The notes under the pieces are model-generated. The model saw only the letters and a list, made by a program, of their open reading frames with translations. It was not told the DNA's origin and did not search any database. The translations under genes and the position numbers were made by a program. Shown here piece after piece: positions 7,131 through 15,243 of a stretch of 36,510 nt of DNA (position 1 is the stretch's first letter; every line of letters begins with the position of its first letter). The DNA comes from Pseudomonadota bacterium (GTDB lineage Bacteria > Pseudomonadota > Alphaproteobacteria > Caulobacterales > Caulobacteraceae), in NCBI GenBank assembly GCA_023451375.1, contig JAEXZS010000017.1, forward strand, positions 1-36,510, given 5' to 3'.

Positions 7131-8692
7131 TGAAGCCGCTCGAGGTCTGGGGCGGTCATGAATGCACCGTCAACCGCATCGGCGCGGCGTGGCGAGACCA
7201 GACGGTTCTTTCCGGCCACCAGGAACGGATCGAGGATCTGGACCGGTTCGCCGAACTGGGCCTGAAGGCGCTCCGCTATCCCGTGCTGTGGGAGCGCACC
7301 GAACGGGCCCCGGGCGTCTTGGACTGGACCTGGCCGGACGAGCGCCTGGGCCGCCTGCGTCGTCTGGGGATGCGACCGATCGTGGGACTGGTGCATCACG
7401 GATCGGGTCCGTCATGGACGGATCTGCTTGATCCCGGCTTCGCCGAGGGCCTGGCGGCGTTCGCCGGCGCGGTCGCGGCGCGCTATCCGTGGGTGAACGA
7501 CTGGACGCCGGTCAACGAGCCGCTGACCACCGCGCGGTTCAGCGCCCTCTACGGCCACTGGCATCCGCACCGGCGGGACGAGGGCGCCTTCTGGACGGCG
7601 CTCCTCAACCAGATAGACGCGACGCGCCTGGCGATGCGCGCCATCCGCGCCGTCAATCCCCGCGCGCGCCTGATCCAGACCGAGGATTTCGGCCACACCT
7701 TCGCGACAGAGCCCTGCCTGGAGCAGGCCGAGCACGAGAATGGGCGCCGGCTGATGACCTGGGACCTGCTTTGCGGGCTGGTGACGCCGGATCATCCCTT
7801 TCATGAGCGGCTGTGCCGGTTCGGACTGGAAGAGCGCCTGGCGCGCATCGCGGCCGATCCCTGTCCGCCGGTGATCGGCCTGAACCATTACGTCACCAGC
7901 GACCGCTTCCTGGACCATCGGGTCGAGCGCTATCCCGTCTCGGCGCGGGGCGGCAACGGCCTGCTGGCCTACGCCGATGTCGAAGCGGTGCGGGTGGTTG
8001 ATCCGGCCCCGCCGGGATGGATGCAGCACCTGGACCACCTTTGGCGGCGCTATCGCCGGCCGATCGCCATAACCGAATGCCACCTGGGCTGCACGCGGGA
8101 GGAACAGCTGCGCTGGCTCGCGGAGTGCTGGGACTCGGCTCTGGCGGCGCGCCAGGCGGGCGTGGAGGTGGAGGCCGTGACGGTCTGGAGTCTGCTCGGC
8201 AGTCATGACTGGGACACGCTGCTGACCCAGCCGAACGGCCACTACGAGAGCGGCGTGTTCGATCTGGCCGACGGCTTCGTCAGGCCCACGGCCCTGGCCG
8301 CGCTGACCCTCGCCCTAGCCACGCGGGGCGCGGCGGACCTGCCGGTCGCCCGGGAGGCCGGCTGGTGGCGCTCGCCTCGGCGCCTTAGTTTTCCGCCACA
8401 CCCGGTCGCTCCGCTCGCGGAAGCCCCGCCGCGCCTGCCCGCGACGGCTTCGATCCGGCTGGACGGCGCGCCTTCGCAGGACTTCCTGGAGGAGTGCCGC
8501 ACGCGGGGACTGGGCGTTGGGACGGACGACGATCCAGGGTCTTGCTGGCTGACCCTGTCCGCCGGTCGGGCTTGGCCGCGCGGGCGGGCCTTGGACCGGC
8601 TGTTGGACGACGCGCTGTCCCTGCGTCGGGATTCCGACACGTCAATGCGGAAAAATGTCATAAAATCAGTCGGATGGAACGTTCATTCCTGA
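7130..8692 (+). CDS. Glycoside hydrolase family 1-like protein
   Basis: Of the 520 residues, about 1-400 form a GH1-type TIM barrel. WTPVNEP places the acid/base Glu130 and AITECHLG places the nucleophile Glu316; WSLLGSHDW (about 353-361) is the usual late barrel segment. The start gives an intact N-terminus (EVWGGHECTVNRI), as in a subfamily found near nucleotide-sugar genes and often fused to an RmlD-like dTDP-4-dehydrorhamnose reductase. Here the tail after about 430 is only 90 residues and shows no intact Rossmann motif, so the partner domain is lost or replaced. No signal peptide is seen, so it acts in the cytoplasm. It overlaps galE by one base. Substrate is unknown; trimming or transfer of a glycosyl-lipid intermediate is a guess. 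Confidence 0.8.
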   Translation: MKPLEVWGGHECTVNRIGAAWRDQTVLSGHQERIEDLDRFAELGLKALRYPVLWERTERAPGVLDWTWPDERLGRLRRLGMRPIVGLVHHGSGPSWTDLLDPGFAEGLAAFAGAVAARYPWVNDWTPVNEPLTTARFSALYGHWHPHRRDEGAFWTALLNQIDATRLAMRAIRAVNPRARLIQTEDFGHTFATEPCLEQAEHENGRRLMTWDLLCGLVTPDHPFHERLCRFGLEERLARIAADPCPPVIGLNHYVTSDRFLDHRVERYPVSARGGNGLLAYADVEAVRVVDPAPPGWMQHLDHLWRRYRRPIAITECHLGCTREEQLRWLAECWDSALAARQAGVEVEAVTVWSLLGSHDWDTLLTQPNGHYESGVFDLADGFVRPTALAALTLALATRGAADLPVAREAGWWRSPRRLSFPPHPVAPLAEAPPRLPATASIRLDGAPSQDFLEECRTRGLGVGTDDDPGSCWLTLSAGRAWPRGRALDRLLDDALSLRRDSDTSMRKNVIKSVGWNVHS

Positions 8693-8701
8693 TCGTGAGT
8701 T
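8676..8701 (+). promoter_or_regulatory. EcfG-like promoter candidate before the GT-Glf gene
   Basis: GGAAC (8676-8680) is followed by 17 bases and AGTT (8698-8701). The general-stress sigma EcfG/SigT of alphaproteobacteria uses GGAAC, 16-17 bases, CGTT, so only the first base of the -10 deviates. Transcription would begin near 8708, about 25 bases before the ATG at 8733. It overlaps the end of the GH1-like gene, so the fusion gene could be transcribed alone as well as from galE. Confidence 0.42.
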
Positions 8702-8732
8702 GGCTCATCGTCACCCTTCCGAAAGGCGCCGC

Positions 8733-11090
8733 ATGACCCCCGCGAATTCCACCGCCGACATCATCCCGCTGGGCGCGCCCGGCGAACGTCAGGATCCGAT
8801 CGTCTGCCTTTCCCATCTGCGGTGGAATTTCGTATTCCAGCGACCCCAGCACCTGATGAGCCGCTTCGCGGCCACCCGCCCGGTGTTGTTTTTCGAGGAG
8901 CCTCTTCCGGCGGAACCGGGCGCCGCCATGGGCGTGGACTTGCGCGTCTGCGCCGATACGGGCGTGATCGTCGCCACGCCGCGGCTGCCGGATGGTCTCG
9001 AAGGCGCCTGCCGTCAGGCCGTGTTGCGCCAACTCCTGGATGAGGCCATGGCGGCGCACGCCATAGAGCGGCCGGTCCTCTGGTACTACACGCCGATGAT
9101 GCTGCCGCTGTCCCGGCATGTGGAGGCGGCGGCGATCGTCTATGACTGCATGGACGAGCTGGCGAACTTCCGTTTCGCGCCGCCCGAGCTGACCCAGCTG
9201 GAAGCCGAACTGATGACGGCCGCCGACGTGGTGTTCACGGGCGGCTATAGCCTCTACGAGGCCAAGCAGGGTCTCCACGCCAACATCCACCCTTTTCCGT
9301 CCAGCGTGGATCGGCCCCATTTCGAACAGGCGCGAGCGCGGACGGATCCGGACGCTCCGGATCGGGCGGGGCCGCGCCTGGGCTTCTACGGCGTCATCGA
9401 CGAGCGCATGGACCTGGAGCTGGTCGCCGCGGTCGCCGACGCCCGCCCGGACTGGAACCTGATCCTGGTCGGTCCCGTCGTGAAGATCGCCGAGGCGGAC
9501 CTGCCGCGGCGCCCGAACATCCATTATCTCGGTCTGCGAGCCTATGACGACCTGCCGACGGTGCTGAGCGGGTGGGACGTGGCGCTGATGCCGTTCGCGA
9601 TCAATGAGTCCACCCGCTTCATCAGCCCGACGAAGACGCCCGAATACCTGGCCGCCGGCCGTCCGGTGGTGTCCACGCCCGTTCGTGACGTGGTTCGCCA
9701 CTACGGCCGCCTGGCGGGCGTGAAGATCGCGGACGCTCCGGAGGCTTTCGTGGAAGCCTGCGAGGCGGCGCTGAACCTACGGGACCGCTCGGATTGGCTG
9801 ACGGAGGTCGATGAGGCGCTGGCCAGCCTTTCGTGGGAGCAGACCCACCTGCGCATGGCGGCCCTGATCGATCGCGCCGCCAAGCGCCGAGCCCGACCGA
9901 CGGCCTCGGGATCGACGGCGGCGCCCGCCGTCTGGCCCGCCGCCCGCCGCTCGCACTATGACGCCCTGGTCGTCGGCGCGGGTTTCGCGGGATCGGTGCT
10001 GGCCGAACGCCTGGCCTCGAGCGGCGCCAAGGTGCTGGTGGTGGACCGGCGTCCCCACATCGGCGGCAACGCCTATGATCGCCCGGATGCGGCCGGCGTC
10101 CTGATCCATCAGTACGGCCCCCATATCTTCCACACCAACTCGGCGGAGGTGTTCGACTACCTGTCGCGCTTCACACGCTGGCGGCCCTACGAACACCGGG
10201 TGCTGGCCCGCATCGGCGAACGCCTGGTGCCCATGCCGATCAACCGCACGACGCTGAACGCCCTCTATGGCCTGGACCTTCGATCGGACGAGGACGCCGA
10301 GGCCTTCCTCGCTTCCCGGGCCGAGCCGGTGGAAACCATCCGCACCAGCGAGGACGTGGTCGTCTCCGCCGTCGGGCGGGAGCTCTACGAGACCTTCTTC
10401 AGGGGCTACACCCGCAAGCAGTGGGGTCTGGATCCCTCCGAACTGGACCGGTCGGTGACCGCGCGGGTGCCGACGCGCACCAACACCGACGACCGATATT
10501 TCACCGACGCCTTCCAGGCCATGCCGCGTGACGGCTACACTCGCATGTTCGAGAACATGCTCGATCACGACAACATCCGCATCGAGACGGATGTCGACTA
10601 TCGCGACGTGGCCGCCGACGTGCTGCGCGATCGGACCATCTTCACCGGCCCGATCGATGAATACTTCGACTATCGTTACGGCGCGCTGCCCTACCGCTCG
10701 CTGCGGTTCGAGCACAAGACGCTGGATCAGCCCCGCTTCCAGCCGGTGGCCACCGTCAACTATCCCGACGAAGCCACGCCCTGGACCCGGATCACGGAGT
10801 ACAAGCACCTGACCGGCCAGGAACACCCCAGGACCAGCGTCACCTACGAGTATCCCGCCGCGGAGGGCGATCCCTACTACCCGATCCCCCGCGCGGAAAA
10901 TCAGGCGCTGTTCAAGCGGTACGAAGCCCTGGCGCGGGCTCTGCCCGATGTTAGCTTCGTCGGGCGCCTGGCCACCTATCGATACTACAACATGGACCAG
11001 GTGGTGGGGCAGGCCCTGGCGACCTATCGCCGGCTGCCGGGCGCCTCAGCCGCTCAGACCGTAGAGGCGGCGACCGTCGCCGGAGCCTAA
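8733..11090 (+). CDS. glf: Fusion: glycosyltransferase plus UDP-galactopyranose mutase
   Basis: This 785-aa protein joins two enzymes. Residues about 20-380 are a GT4-like glycosyltransferase: CLSHLRWNFVFQRPQHLMSRF at the start, GPRLGFYGVIDERMDLELV opening the second Rossmann domain, and SPTKTPEYLAAGRPVV (298-313) as the nucleotide-sugar site. After an Ala/Arg-rich linker (about 385-405) comes a complete flavoenzyme Glf (about 408-770): VVGAGFAGSVLAERL binds FAD, then HIGGNAYD, QYGPHIFHT, FFRGYTRKQWG, the R..YFTDAFQAMPRDGY segment and the terminal GRLATYRYYNMDQVVGQAL. Glf converts UDP-galactopyranose to UDP-galactofuranose. The ATG at 8733 has GAAAGG upstream; an earlier TTG at 8700 is less likely. 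The fusion suggests direct hand-off of UDP-Galf to the transferase. The symbol refers to the mutase half only. Confidence 0.9.
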   Translation: MTPANSTADIIPLGAPGERQDPIVCLSHLRWNFVFQRPQHLMSRFAATRPVLFFEEPLPAEPGAAMGVDLRVCADTGVIVATPRLPDGLEGACRQAVLRQLLDEAMAAHAIERPVLWYYTPMMLPLSRHVEAAAIVYDCMDELANFRFAPPELTQLEAELMTAADVVFTGGYSLYEAKQGLHANIHPFPSSVDRPHFEQARARTDPDAPDRAGPRLGFYGVIDERMDLELVAAVADARPDWNLILVGPVVKIAEADLPRRPNIHYLGLRAYDDLPTVLSGWDVALMPFAINESTRFISPTKTPEYLAAGRPVVSTPVRDVVRHYGRLAGVKIADAPEAFVEACEAALNLRDRSDWLTEVDEALASLSWEQTHLRMAALIDRAAKRRARPTASGSTAAPAVWPAARRSHYDALVVGAGFAGSVLAERLASSGAKVLVVDRRPHIGGNAYDRPDAAGVLIHQYGPHIFHTNSAEVFDYLSRFTRWRPYEHRVLARIGERLVPMPINRTTLNALYGLDLRSDEDAEAFLASRAEPVETIRTSEDVVVSAVGRELYETFFRGYTRKQWGLDPSELDRSVTARVPTRTNTDDRYFTDAFQAMPRDGYTRMFENMLDHDNIRIETDVDYRDVAADVLRDRTIFTGPIDEYFDYRYGALPYRSLRFEHKTLDQPRFQPVATVNYPDEATPWTRITEYKHLTGQEHPRTSVTYEYPAAEGDPYYPIPRAENQALFKRYEALARALPDVSFVGRLATYRYYNMDQVVGQALATYRRLPGASAAQTVEAATVAGA

Positions 11091-11291
11091 GTGCCGACCT
11101 ACGAGTTCCGCTATTTCATTCCCACCCCCGGGAGCGCGGCCCGTGAAGAGGCGACCTTGAGCAGCGACGAGGCCGCGCGCGCGAAGGCCGCGCGCGAGCT
11201 GCTGCGCATGCCCGGCAGGCTGGGGGTAGAGGTCTGGAGCGACAATCGGTTGGTCTGGCGTCGGCTGCGCGGCCATGGCGGCGCAGCCTGA
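11091..11291 (+). CDS. Small hypothetical protein
   Basis: This 66-aa ORF begins with GTG directly after the stop codon of the GT-Glf gene, so translation probably continues by reinitiation. It opens MPTYEFRYFIPTPG and has a helical middle rich in Ala and Arg (SDEAARAKAARELL), ending VEVWSDNRLVWRRLRG. The pattern of a short strand, an Ala-rich helix and a second strand faintly recalls DUF6894-type small stress proteins, but the similarity is too weak to assign. Its composition matches its neighbours. Confidence 0.5.
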   Translation: MPTYEFRYFIPTPGSAAREEATLSSDEAARAKAARELLRMPGRLGVEVWSDNRLVWRRLRGHGGAA

Positions 11292-11385
11292 GGCCCCGTG
11301 CGCCGACCACCCTTCTCGGACCTCTCGCCGTCTCGGCGCACCCAGCCGCCCGCGTCCTCGGACCAGCGTCTGTTTTCCGACATGG

Positions 11386-11410
11386 GGAAACGTCGGCGCG
11401 CGGGTCCGTT
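11386..11410 (+). promoter_or_regulatory. EcfG-like promoter candidate before the DUF892 gene
   Basis: GGAAA (11386-11390), 16 bases, then CGTT (11407-11410). This matches the EcfG/SigT pattern except for the last base of the -35. It sits about 36 bases before the ATG at 11446, in a 154-bp gap. It would drive the DUF892, catalase and P450 genes, products typical of the alphaproteobacterial general stress response. Confidence 0.5.
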
Positions 11411-11445
11411 AGCCATTGCATCCCTGAATCGAGAGGAGCTGATGC

Positions 11446-11967
11446 ATGGCCGCGATGAACGACGATGTCTGGCGCGAGGTGTTCGTGACCGGTCTTAAGA
11501 ACGCCCACGGCGTCGAACATCAGGCGCTCGCCCTGATGGATCGCCAGATAGAGCGGGCGAAGAATTTCACCGAGGTGGCCGACCAGTTGCGGGCCCACAG
11601 GGTGGAGACGGAACAGCAGATCACGCGGCTCGAGGATTTGCTGGGGCGGTTCGACGAATCCCCCTCGGGCCTCAAGGACGCCGCCCTGTCGATGAGCGGC
11701 AATATGGCGGCGCTCGGCCATGTCTTCGCCGAGGACGAGATCCTCAAGAACGCCTTCGCCAACTTCGCCTTCGAGAATTTCGAGGTCGCCTCCTACAAGG
11801 GCCTCATCCTCCTGGCCGAGCATGGCGGTTATTCCGCCGCGCTCGATCCGCTGAATGCGACGCTGGAGGAGGAGCAGCGCATGGCCCGCTGGGTCGACGA
11901 GAGCCTGCCCGCCCTTACCGAGAAATTCCTGCGCCTGAAGCGCGCCGGCGAGAACCCCAGCCGCTGA
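11446..11967 (+). CDS. DUF892 (YciF-like) ferritin-like protein
   Basis: The 173-aa all-helical protein fits the DUF892/YciF family, a ferritin-like four-helix bundle linked to osmotic and oxidative stress. Visible family features are FVTGLKNAHGVEHQALALMDRQIER near the start, HRVETEQQITRLEDLL with the conserved ETxxQ..RLE turn, and a late helix with NFEVASYKGLILLAEHGG. The conserved Glu/His positions could bind a di-metal centre. The ATG has a strong GAGAGGAG site. Thirty bases separate its stop from the manganese catalase gene. The pairing of DUF892 with Mn-catalase is common in stress-response loci of soil alphaproteobacteria. Confidence 0.88.
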   Translation: MAAMNDDVWREVFVTGLKNAHGVEHQALALMDRQIERAKNFTEVADQLRAHRVETEQQITRLEDLLGRFDESPSGLKDAALSMSGNMAALGHVFAEDEILKNAFANFAFENFEVASYKGLILLAEHGGYSAALDPLNATLEEEQRMARWVDESLPALTEKFLRLKRAGENPSR

Positions 11968-11997
11968 CCGGCTGTCACAAAATCAAGGATCGATTTC

Positions 11998-12897
11998 ATG
12001 TTCATGCACAACAAGCGGCTGATGTACACGGTGCGGGTGGCCGAACCGAACCCCGGCCTGGCCACCCTAATGCTGGAGCAGTTCGGCGGGCCGCAGGGCG
12101 AGCTGGCCGCGGCCATGCGCTACTTCACCCAGGGGCTGGCCGACGAGGACGTCAATCGGCGCGACATGCTGATGGACATCGCGACAGAGGAGCTGAGCCA
12201 CCTGGAGGTCATCGGCTCGATCGTCGCCATGCTCAACCGCGGCGCCAAGGGCAAGCTCGCCGAGGCGGCCGAGGAGGAGGCGGACCTCTACGCCAGCATG
12301 ACGTCCGGCGGCGACAGCCACACCATGTCGATTCTCTACGGCGGCGGCACGGCCCTGGTGAATTCGTCCGGCGTGCCGTGGACGGCCGCCTACATCGACT
12401 CCATCGGCGATCCGGCCTGCGATCTGCGCTCCAACATCGCCGCCGAGTCCCGCGCCAAGATCGTCTATGAGCGGCTGATCAACGTCACCGACGATCCGGG
12501 CATCAAGGACGCCCTGTCCTTCCTGATGACCCGCGAGGTGGCGCACCAGAAGGCGTTCGAGAAGGCGCTCTACGCCATCCCCGCCAACTTCCCGCCCGGC
12601 AAGATTCCCGGCCGTCCCGAGTTCGCCGACAAGTACTACAACATGTCCCAGGGCGAGGGCGACGCCTCGGGTCCCTGGAACGAGGGCGAGCAGTGGGAGG
12701 TCGTCTCCGACCGCGAGATGCAGATGGCGGTCGACGGCGGGGACGGCCACGCCACCGTGGGGCTGCCCGACAAGGAACAGAAGGCGGTGGACGCCTTCAT
12801 GACGCGGACGATGTCCGACCCGTCGTCGACTCCGCTGACTGGCGCTGACCTCGGGGCGGGACCGGGCGCGGGGAGAACCATGCCCTACGAAGCCTGA
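11998..12897 (+). CDS. Manganese catalase (non-haem)
   Basis: This 299-aa protein dismutates hydrogen peroxide with a di-manganese centre. The ferritin-like ligands are visible: Glu35 in GELAAAMRYF, Glu65 and His68 in TEELSHLE, then AAESRAKIVYERL and EVAHQKAF for the second half. The length equals that of typical Mn-catalases. The C-terminal part from PYNMSQGEGD-like sequence (about 218 on) is the usual flexible tail. It lies 30 bases after the DUF892 gene and 20 bases before a peroxide-using P450, so three redox genes probably share one transcript. No export signal is seen, so it acts in the cytoplasm. Confidence 0.93.
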   Translation: MFMHNKRLMYTVRVAEPNPGLATLMLEQFGGPQGELAAAMRYFTQGLADEDVNRRDMLMDIATEELSHLEVIGSIVAMLNRGAKGKLAEAAEEEADLYASMTSGGDSHTMSILYGGGTALVNSSGVPWTAAYIDSIGDPACDLRSNIAAESRAKIVYERLINVTDDPGIKDALSFLMTREVAHQKAFEKALYAIPANFPPGKIPGRPEFADKYYNMSQGEGDASGPWNEGEQWEVVSDREMQMAVDGGDGHATVGLPDKEQKAVDAFMTRTMSDPSSTPLTGADLGAGPGAGRTMPYEA

Positions 12898-12917
12898 TCC
12901 GACCCGGGCAACGCTTC

Positions 12918-14540
12918 ATGGTGCGGGACGAGAGCCTCAGCCTTCTCGCCGAGGGCTATGACTTCCTTCCTCGTCGAGGATGGAAGGCCGGGCGACGGTG
13001 GTTCCGGACGCGGCTGATGTCGCGGCCGGCCATCGGGCTGAGCGGCGGCGACGCCCCGGAGGTGCTTTATGCGCCGGGGCGTTTCACCCGTGTCGGCGCC
13101 CTGCCGCCCACCACGCTGCGGCTTCTGCAGGATGTCGACAGCGTCAATCAACTGGACGGTGCGGCGCACAGGAAGCGCAAGGCCGCGTTCCTGGACCTGC
13201 TGTCCGAGGCGCAGGCCCGTCGGTTGGCCGACGCCTTTGAGCCCAGGCTGCGGGCGCGGCTGAGCCGGGGCGGGCGGTTCGCCCTGTTGCCCACGGCGGA
13301 ACGGCTGCTCTGCGCGGCGGCGCTGGACTGGATGGGCGTGCCCCAGGTGACGCGGCGGGACCTCATGCGGCGGACGCGGGACTGCTCCGCGATGGTCGGC
13401 CGCGCCGGGGCCGCCGACCTGTCGGTCTTGGGCGCCCTGCTGCTGCGCGAGCGAACGGAACGTTGGGCCCGGCGGCTGATCGCGGCGGTTCGGTTCGGCG
13501 CGCTTCGACCGGCGCCCGATTCGCCGCTTGCGCGCGTGGCCGCGTGGACCGACGAGGCGGGCCGGGTCTTGCCCGTGCGCACCGCCGCCGTCGAGCTGAT
13601 CAATCTGCTGCGCCCGATCGTGGCGGCGGCGCGGTACATCGTCTTCGCCGCCGACGCCCTGCGACGACAACCGGACTGGCGCGCCCGGTTGAGGACAGAC
13701 GACGAAGCATCGACGGAAGCCTTCGCCCAGGAAGTGCGGCGCGCCTATCCCTTCTTTCCCGCCGTCGCTGGGCGGGTGGTCGAACCGTTTCAGTGGAGCG
13801 GCCGCCGTTTCCGGCGGGGCGAGTGGGTCCTGGCGGATCTGCACGGCGCCAATCAGGATCCGGCCCGCTGGACAGATCCCGAACGGTTCGATCCCGGGCG
13901 CTTTCTCGCGGCCCCGGGTATGGCGGCCCCGGGCATGGCGGACAGGGTCGTCGCACAGGGTGCGGGTGATCCCCGCCTCTCCCACCGCTGTCCCGGCGAG
14001 CGGATGACCATCGAACTGATCAAGGCGGCGACCAGGCTGCTGGCGCACGCCGAGTGGACCACGCCGCCGCAGCGTTTCGACATGCCTCTCGACCGCCTGC
14101 CGACGGCCCCCAGGGACGGCTTCGTGATGGAGTTGGAGACGAAATCGGCGGGCCGCTCGTCTCTGGACGCTGACCTGCCGGCGCGCGCCGGCGCGGGCGT
14201 TTTCGCCGCGCTGTTCGCCGGCCTCGGTCTGTCGATCCTGGCCGCGCCGAGAACAGGGGCGTCCGTTTTCGGACTGCCGGCCGGCGGACAGGCCCTGCCG
14301 TTCGTGCGAGCCCTGGCGTTCCGCGATCTGGGGCTGGCGGCGATATTCGCCCTGGCCGCGAAGAACCCTCGACACGGGCAGGTCGGCGCCGTCGCTCTCG
14401 GCGCATCCGTGATCCCGTGTCTGGACGCCGTTCTGGTCGCGCGGCGAAGAGGCCATCGCGCTCTACCCGCCCTGGCGCTGCATGCGCTGAGCGGCGCCGC
14501 TCTTCTGGCGGTGGCGATGCGAGACCGAAGCCGGGCCTGA
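12918..14540 (+). CDS. CYP152-type cytochrome P450 peroxygenase fused to a DUF4267-like membrane domain
   Basis: Residues about 5-410 are a P450. The haem site reads QGAGDPRLSHRCPGE with Cys358 as ligand. In place of the usual acid-Thr pair, the I-helix has LLRPIVAAARYI, so Arg232-Pro233 occupy the position typical of CYP152 fatty-acid peroxygenases (P450 BSbeta, SPalpha). These use hydrogen peroxide directly and need no reductase. Residues about 420-535 are a separate hydrophobic domain with four membrane segments and an FRDLGLAAIF motif, resembling DUF4267. The fusion would tether the haem domain to the inner membrane near its lipid substrate. A 15-bp tandem duplication (13909-13938) repeats AAPGM just before the haem loop. 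It is 20 bases downstream of the manganese catalase. Confidence 0.85.
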   Translation: MVRDESLSLLAEGYDFLPRRGWKAGRRWFRTRLMSRPAIGLSGGDAPEVLYAPGRFTRVGALPPTTLRLLQDVDSVNQLDGAAHRKRKAAFLDLLSEAQARRLADAFEPRLRARLSRGGRFALLPTAERLLCAAALDWMGVPQVTRRDLMRRTRDCSAMVGRAGAADLSVLGALLLRERTERWARRLIAAVRFGALRPAPDSPLARVAAWTDEAGRVLPVRTAAVELINLLRPIVAAARYIVFAADALRRQPDWRARLRTDDEASTEAFAQEVRRAYPFFPAVAGRVVEPFQWSGRRFRRGEWVLADLHGANQDPARWTDPERFDPGRFLAAPGMAAPGMADRVVAQGAGDPRLSHRCPGERMTIELIKAATRLLAHAEWTTPPQRFDMPLDRLPTAPRDGFVMELETKSAGRSSLDADLPARAGAGVFAALFAGLGLSILAAPRTGASVFGLPAGGQALPFVRALAFRDLGLAAIFALAAKNPRHGQVGAVALGASVIPCLDAVLVARRRGHRALPALALHALSGAALLAVAMRDRSRA

Positions 14541-14547
14541 CGGCGGG

Positions 14548-14784
14548 TCAGGAGGTTTCCTTGGCGCCCCCGCGGTGTTGGGGCACGTTGTCGGGGCTGG
14601 TCCTTTCGGTGCTCGGTTCTTCCCAGGCCAGAGGCTTGCGTGCGGGGCTGCCTTGCCCCGGCTCCGGCGTCGGGCGCGCCTCGGCGGCCCGGCGATCCGC
14701 CTGGACGGCCTTGTTGGGCGCTTCTTCGCCGCGGCCGCAGGCGCCCAGCGCCGCGAGCAGCATCAGGGGGAGGAGGCGGGGCAT
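14548..14784 (-). CDS. Small lipoprotein
   Basis: The 78-aa product begins MPRLLPLMLLAALGACGRG, a short lipoprotein signal with lipobox LGAC, so Cys16 would be acylated. The rest is a polar, Pro/Glu/Arg-rich, probably disordered tail with no known domain. It starts 3 bases after the stop of the upstream membrane protein gene, so the two are almost certainly one operon. It converges on the P450 gene. Confidence 0.65.
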   Translation of the reverse strand: MPRLLPLMLLAALGACGRGEEAPNKAVQADRRAAEARPTPEPGQGSPARKPLAWEEPSTERTSPDNVPQHRGGAKETS

Positions 14785-14787
14785 GCG

Positions 14788-15066
14788 CTATTCCACCCCC
14801 GGCGCGGCCGTGGACCCGTTAAGCGGCTGGCCATCCCCCCTCACGGCCGACTCGCCCCGATTTGCGGACGCGTCGGCGCTGGGTGCGGTCAGGCGGGGCT
14901 CCCCGCCCGGCGGAGGCGTACGGGCGGGTTGCACGACCGCGTCTTCGCTATCGCCCGCCGAGGGAGGATTACGTTGAAACACTTCACCCACCACGTAATA
15001 GGCGACGAACAGCGCCAGTATGATGGAGAGGGCGATGAGCCATGTCGGACGGCGTTTACGAACCAT
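14788..15066 (-). CDS. Small single-pass membrane protein
   Basis: The 92-aa protein begins MVRKRRPTWLIALSIILALFVAYYVV: a basic N-terminus followed by one membrane helix (about residues 9-27). A Pro/Ser/Gly-rich periplasmic tail follows. The start at 15066 is chosen because the helix follows the positive residues directly and an AAAGGGG-type site precedes it; the longer frame to 15495 is antisense to hsp20. An EcfG-like promoter ends about 20 bases upstream. It is cotranscribed with the lipoprotein gene. Function unknown; the pair looks like an envelope stress accessory. Confidence 0.65.
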   Translation of the reverse strand: MVRKRRPTWLIALSIILALFVAYYVVGEVFQRNPPSAGDSEDAVVQPARTPPPGGEPRLTAPSADASANRGESAVRGDGQPLNGSTAAPGVE

Positions 15067-15087
15067 GAAGTTACCCCTTTGCACCGC

Positions 15088-15112
15088 AACGACGCCTGTC
15101 CTGAACGGTTCT
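15088..15112 (-). promoter_or_regulatory. EcfG-like promoter candidate for the small membrane protein operon
   Basis: On the minus strand AGAAC is followed by exactly 16 bases and CGTT. Only the first base of the -35 differs from the EcfG/SigT consensus. Transcription would start near 15080, giving a leader of about 15 bases before the ATG at 15066. Confidence 0.48.
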
Positions 15113-15208
15113 TGAGAACTGTGGGCTGAGACCAATAGTCGACACGGCGAGACATCCTGGAGGCGCCGCGCGGTGCGAAAAATTTCGACTCGCAGCCGCC
15201 GTCGCCCT

Positions 15209-15235
15209 CTTGAACGTCGCGGCCATGCGCTAAAT
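15209..15235 (+). promoter_or_regulatory. Sigma32-like heat-shock promoter candidate for hsp20
   Basis: CTTGAA (15209-15214), 13 bases, then CGCTAAAT (15228-15235). The heat-shock sigma consensus is CTTGAA, 13-14 bases, CCCCATNT. The -35 is perfect and the -10 partial. It lies about 140 bases before the Hsp20 start codon, which leaves a long structured leader. Confidence 0.45.
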
Positions 15236-15243
15236 TCCCGTGC

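Noticed and set aside
12885..14456. 523-aa minus-strand frame
   Set aside because: It is antisense to the P450 gene, has no motif, and is Arg/Gln/Pro-rich as expected from a shadow frame.
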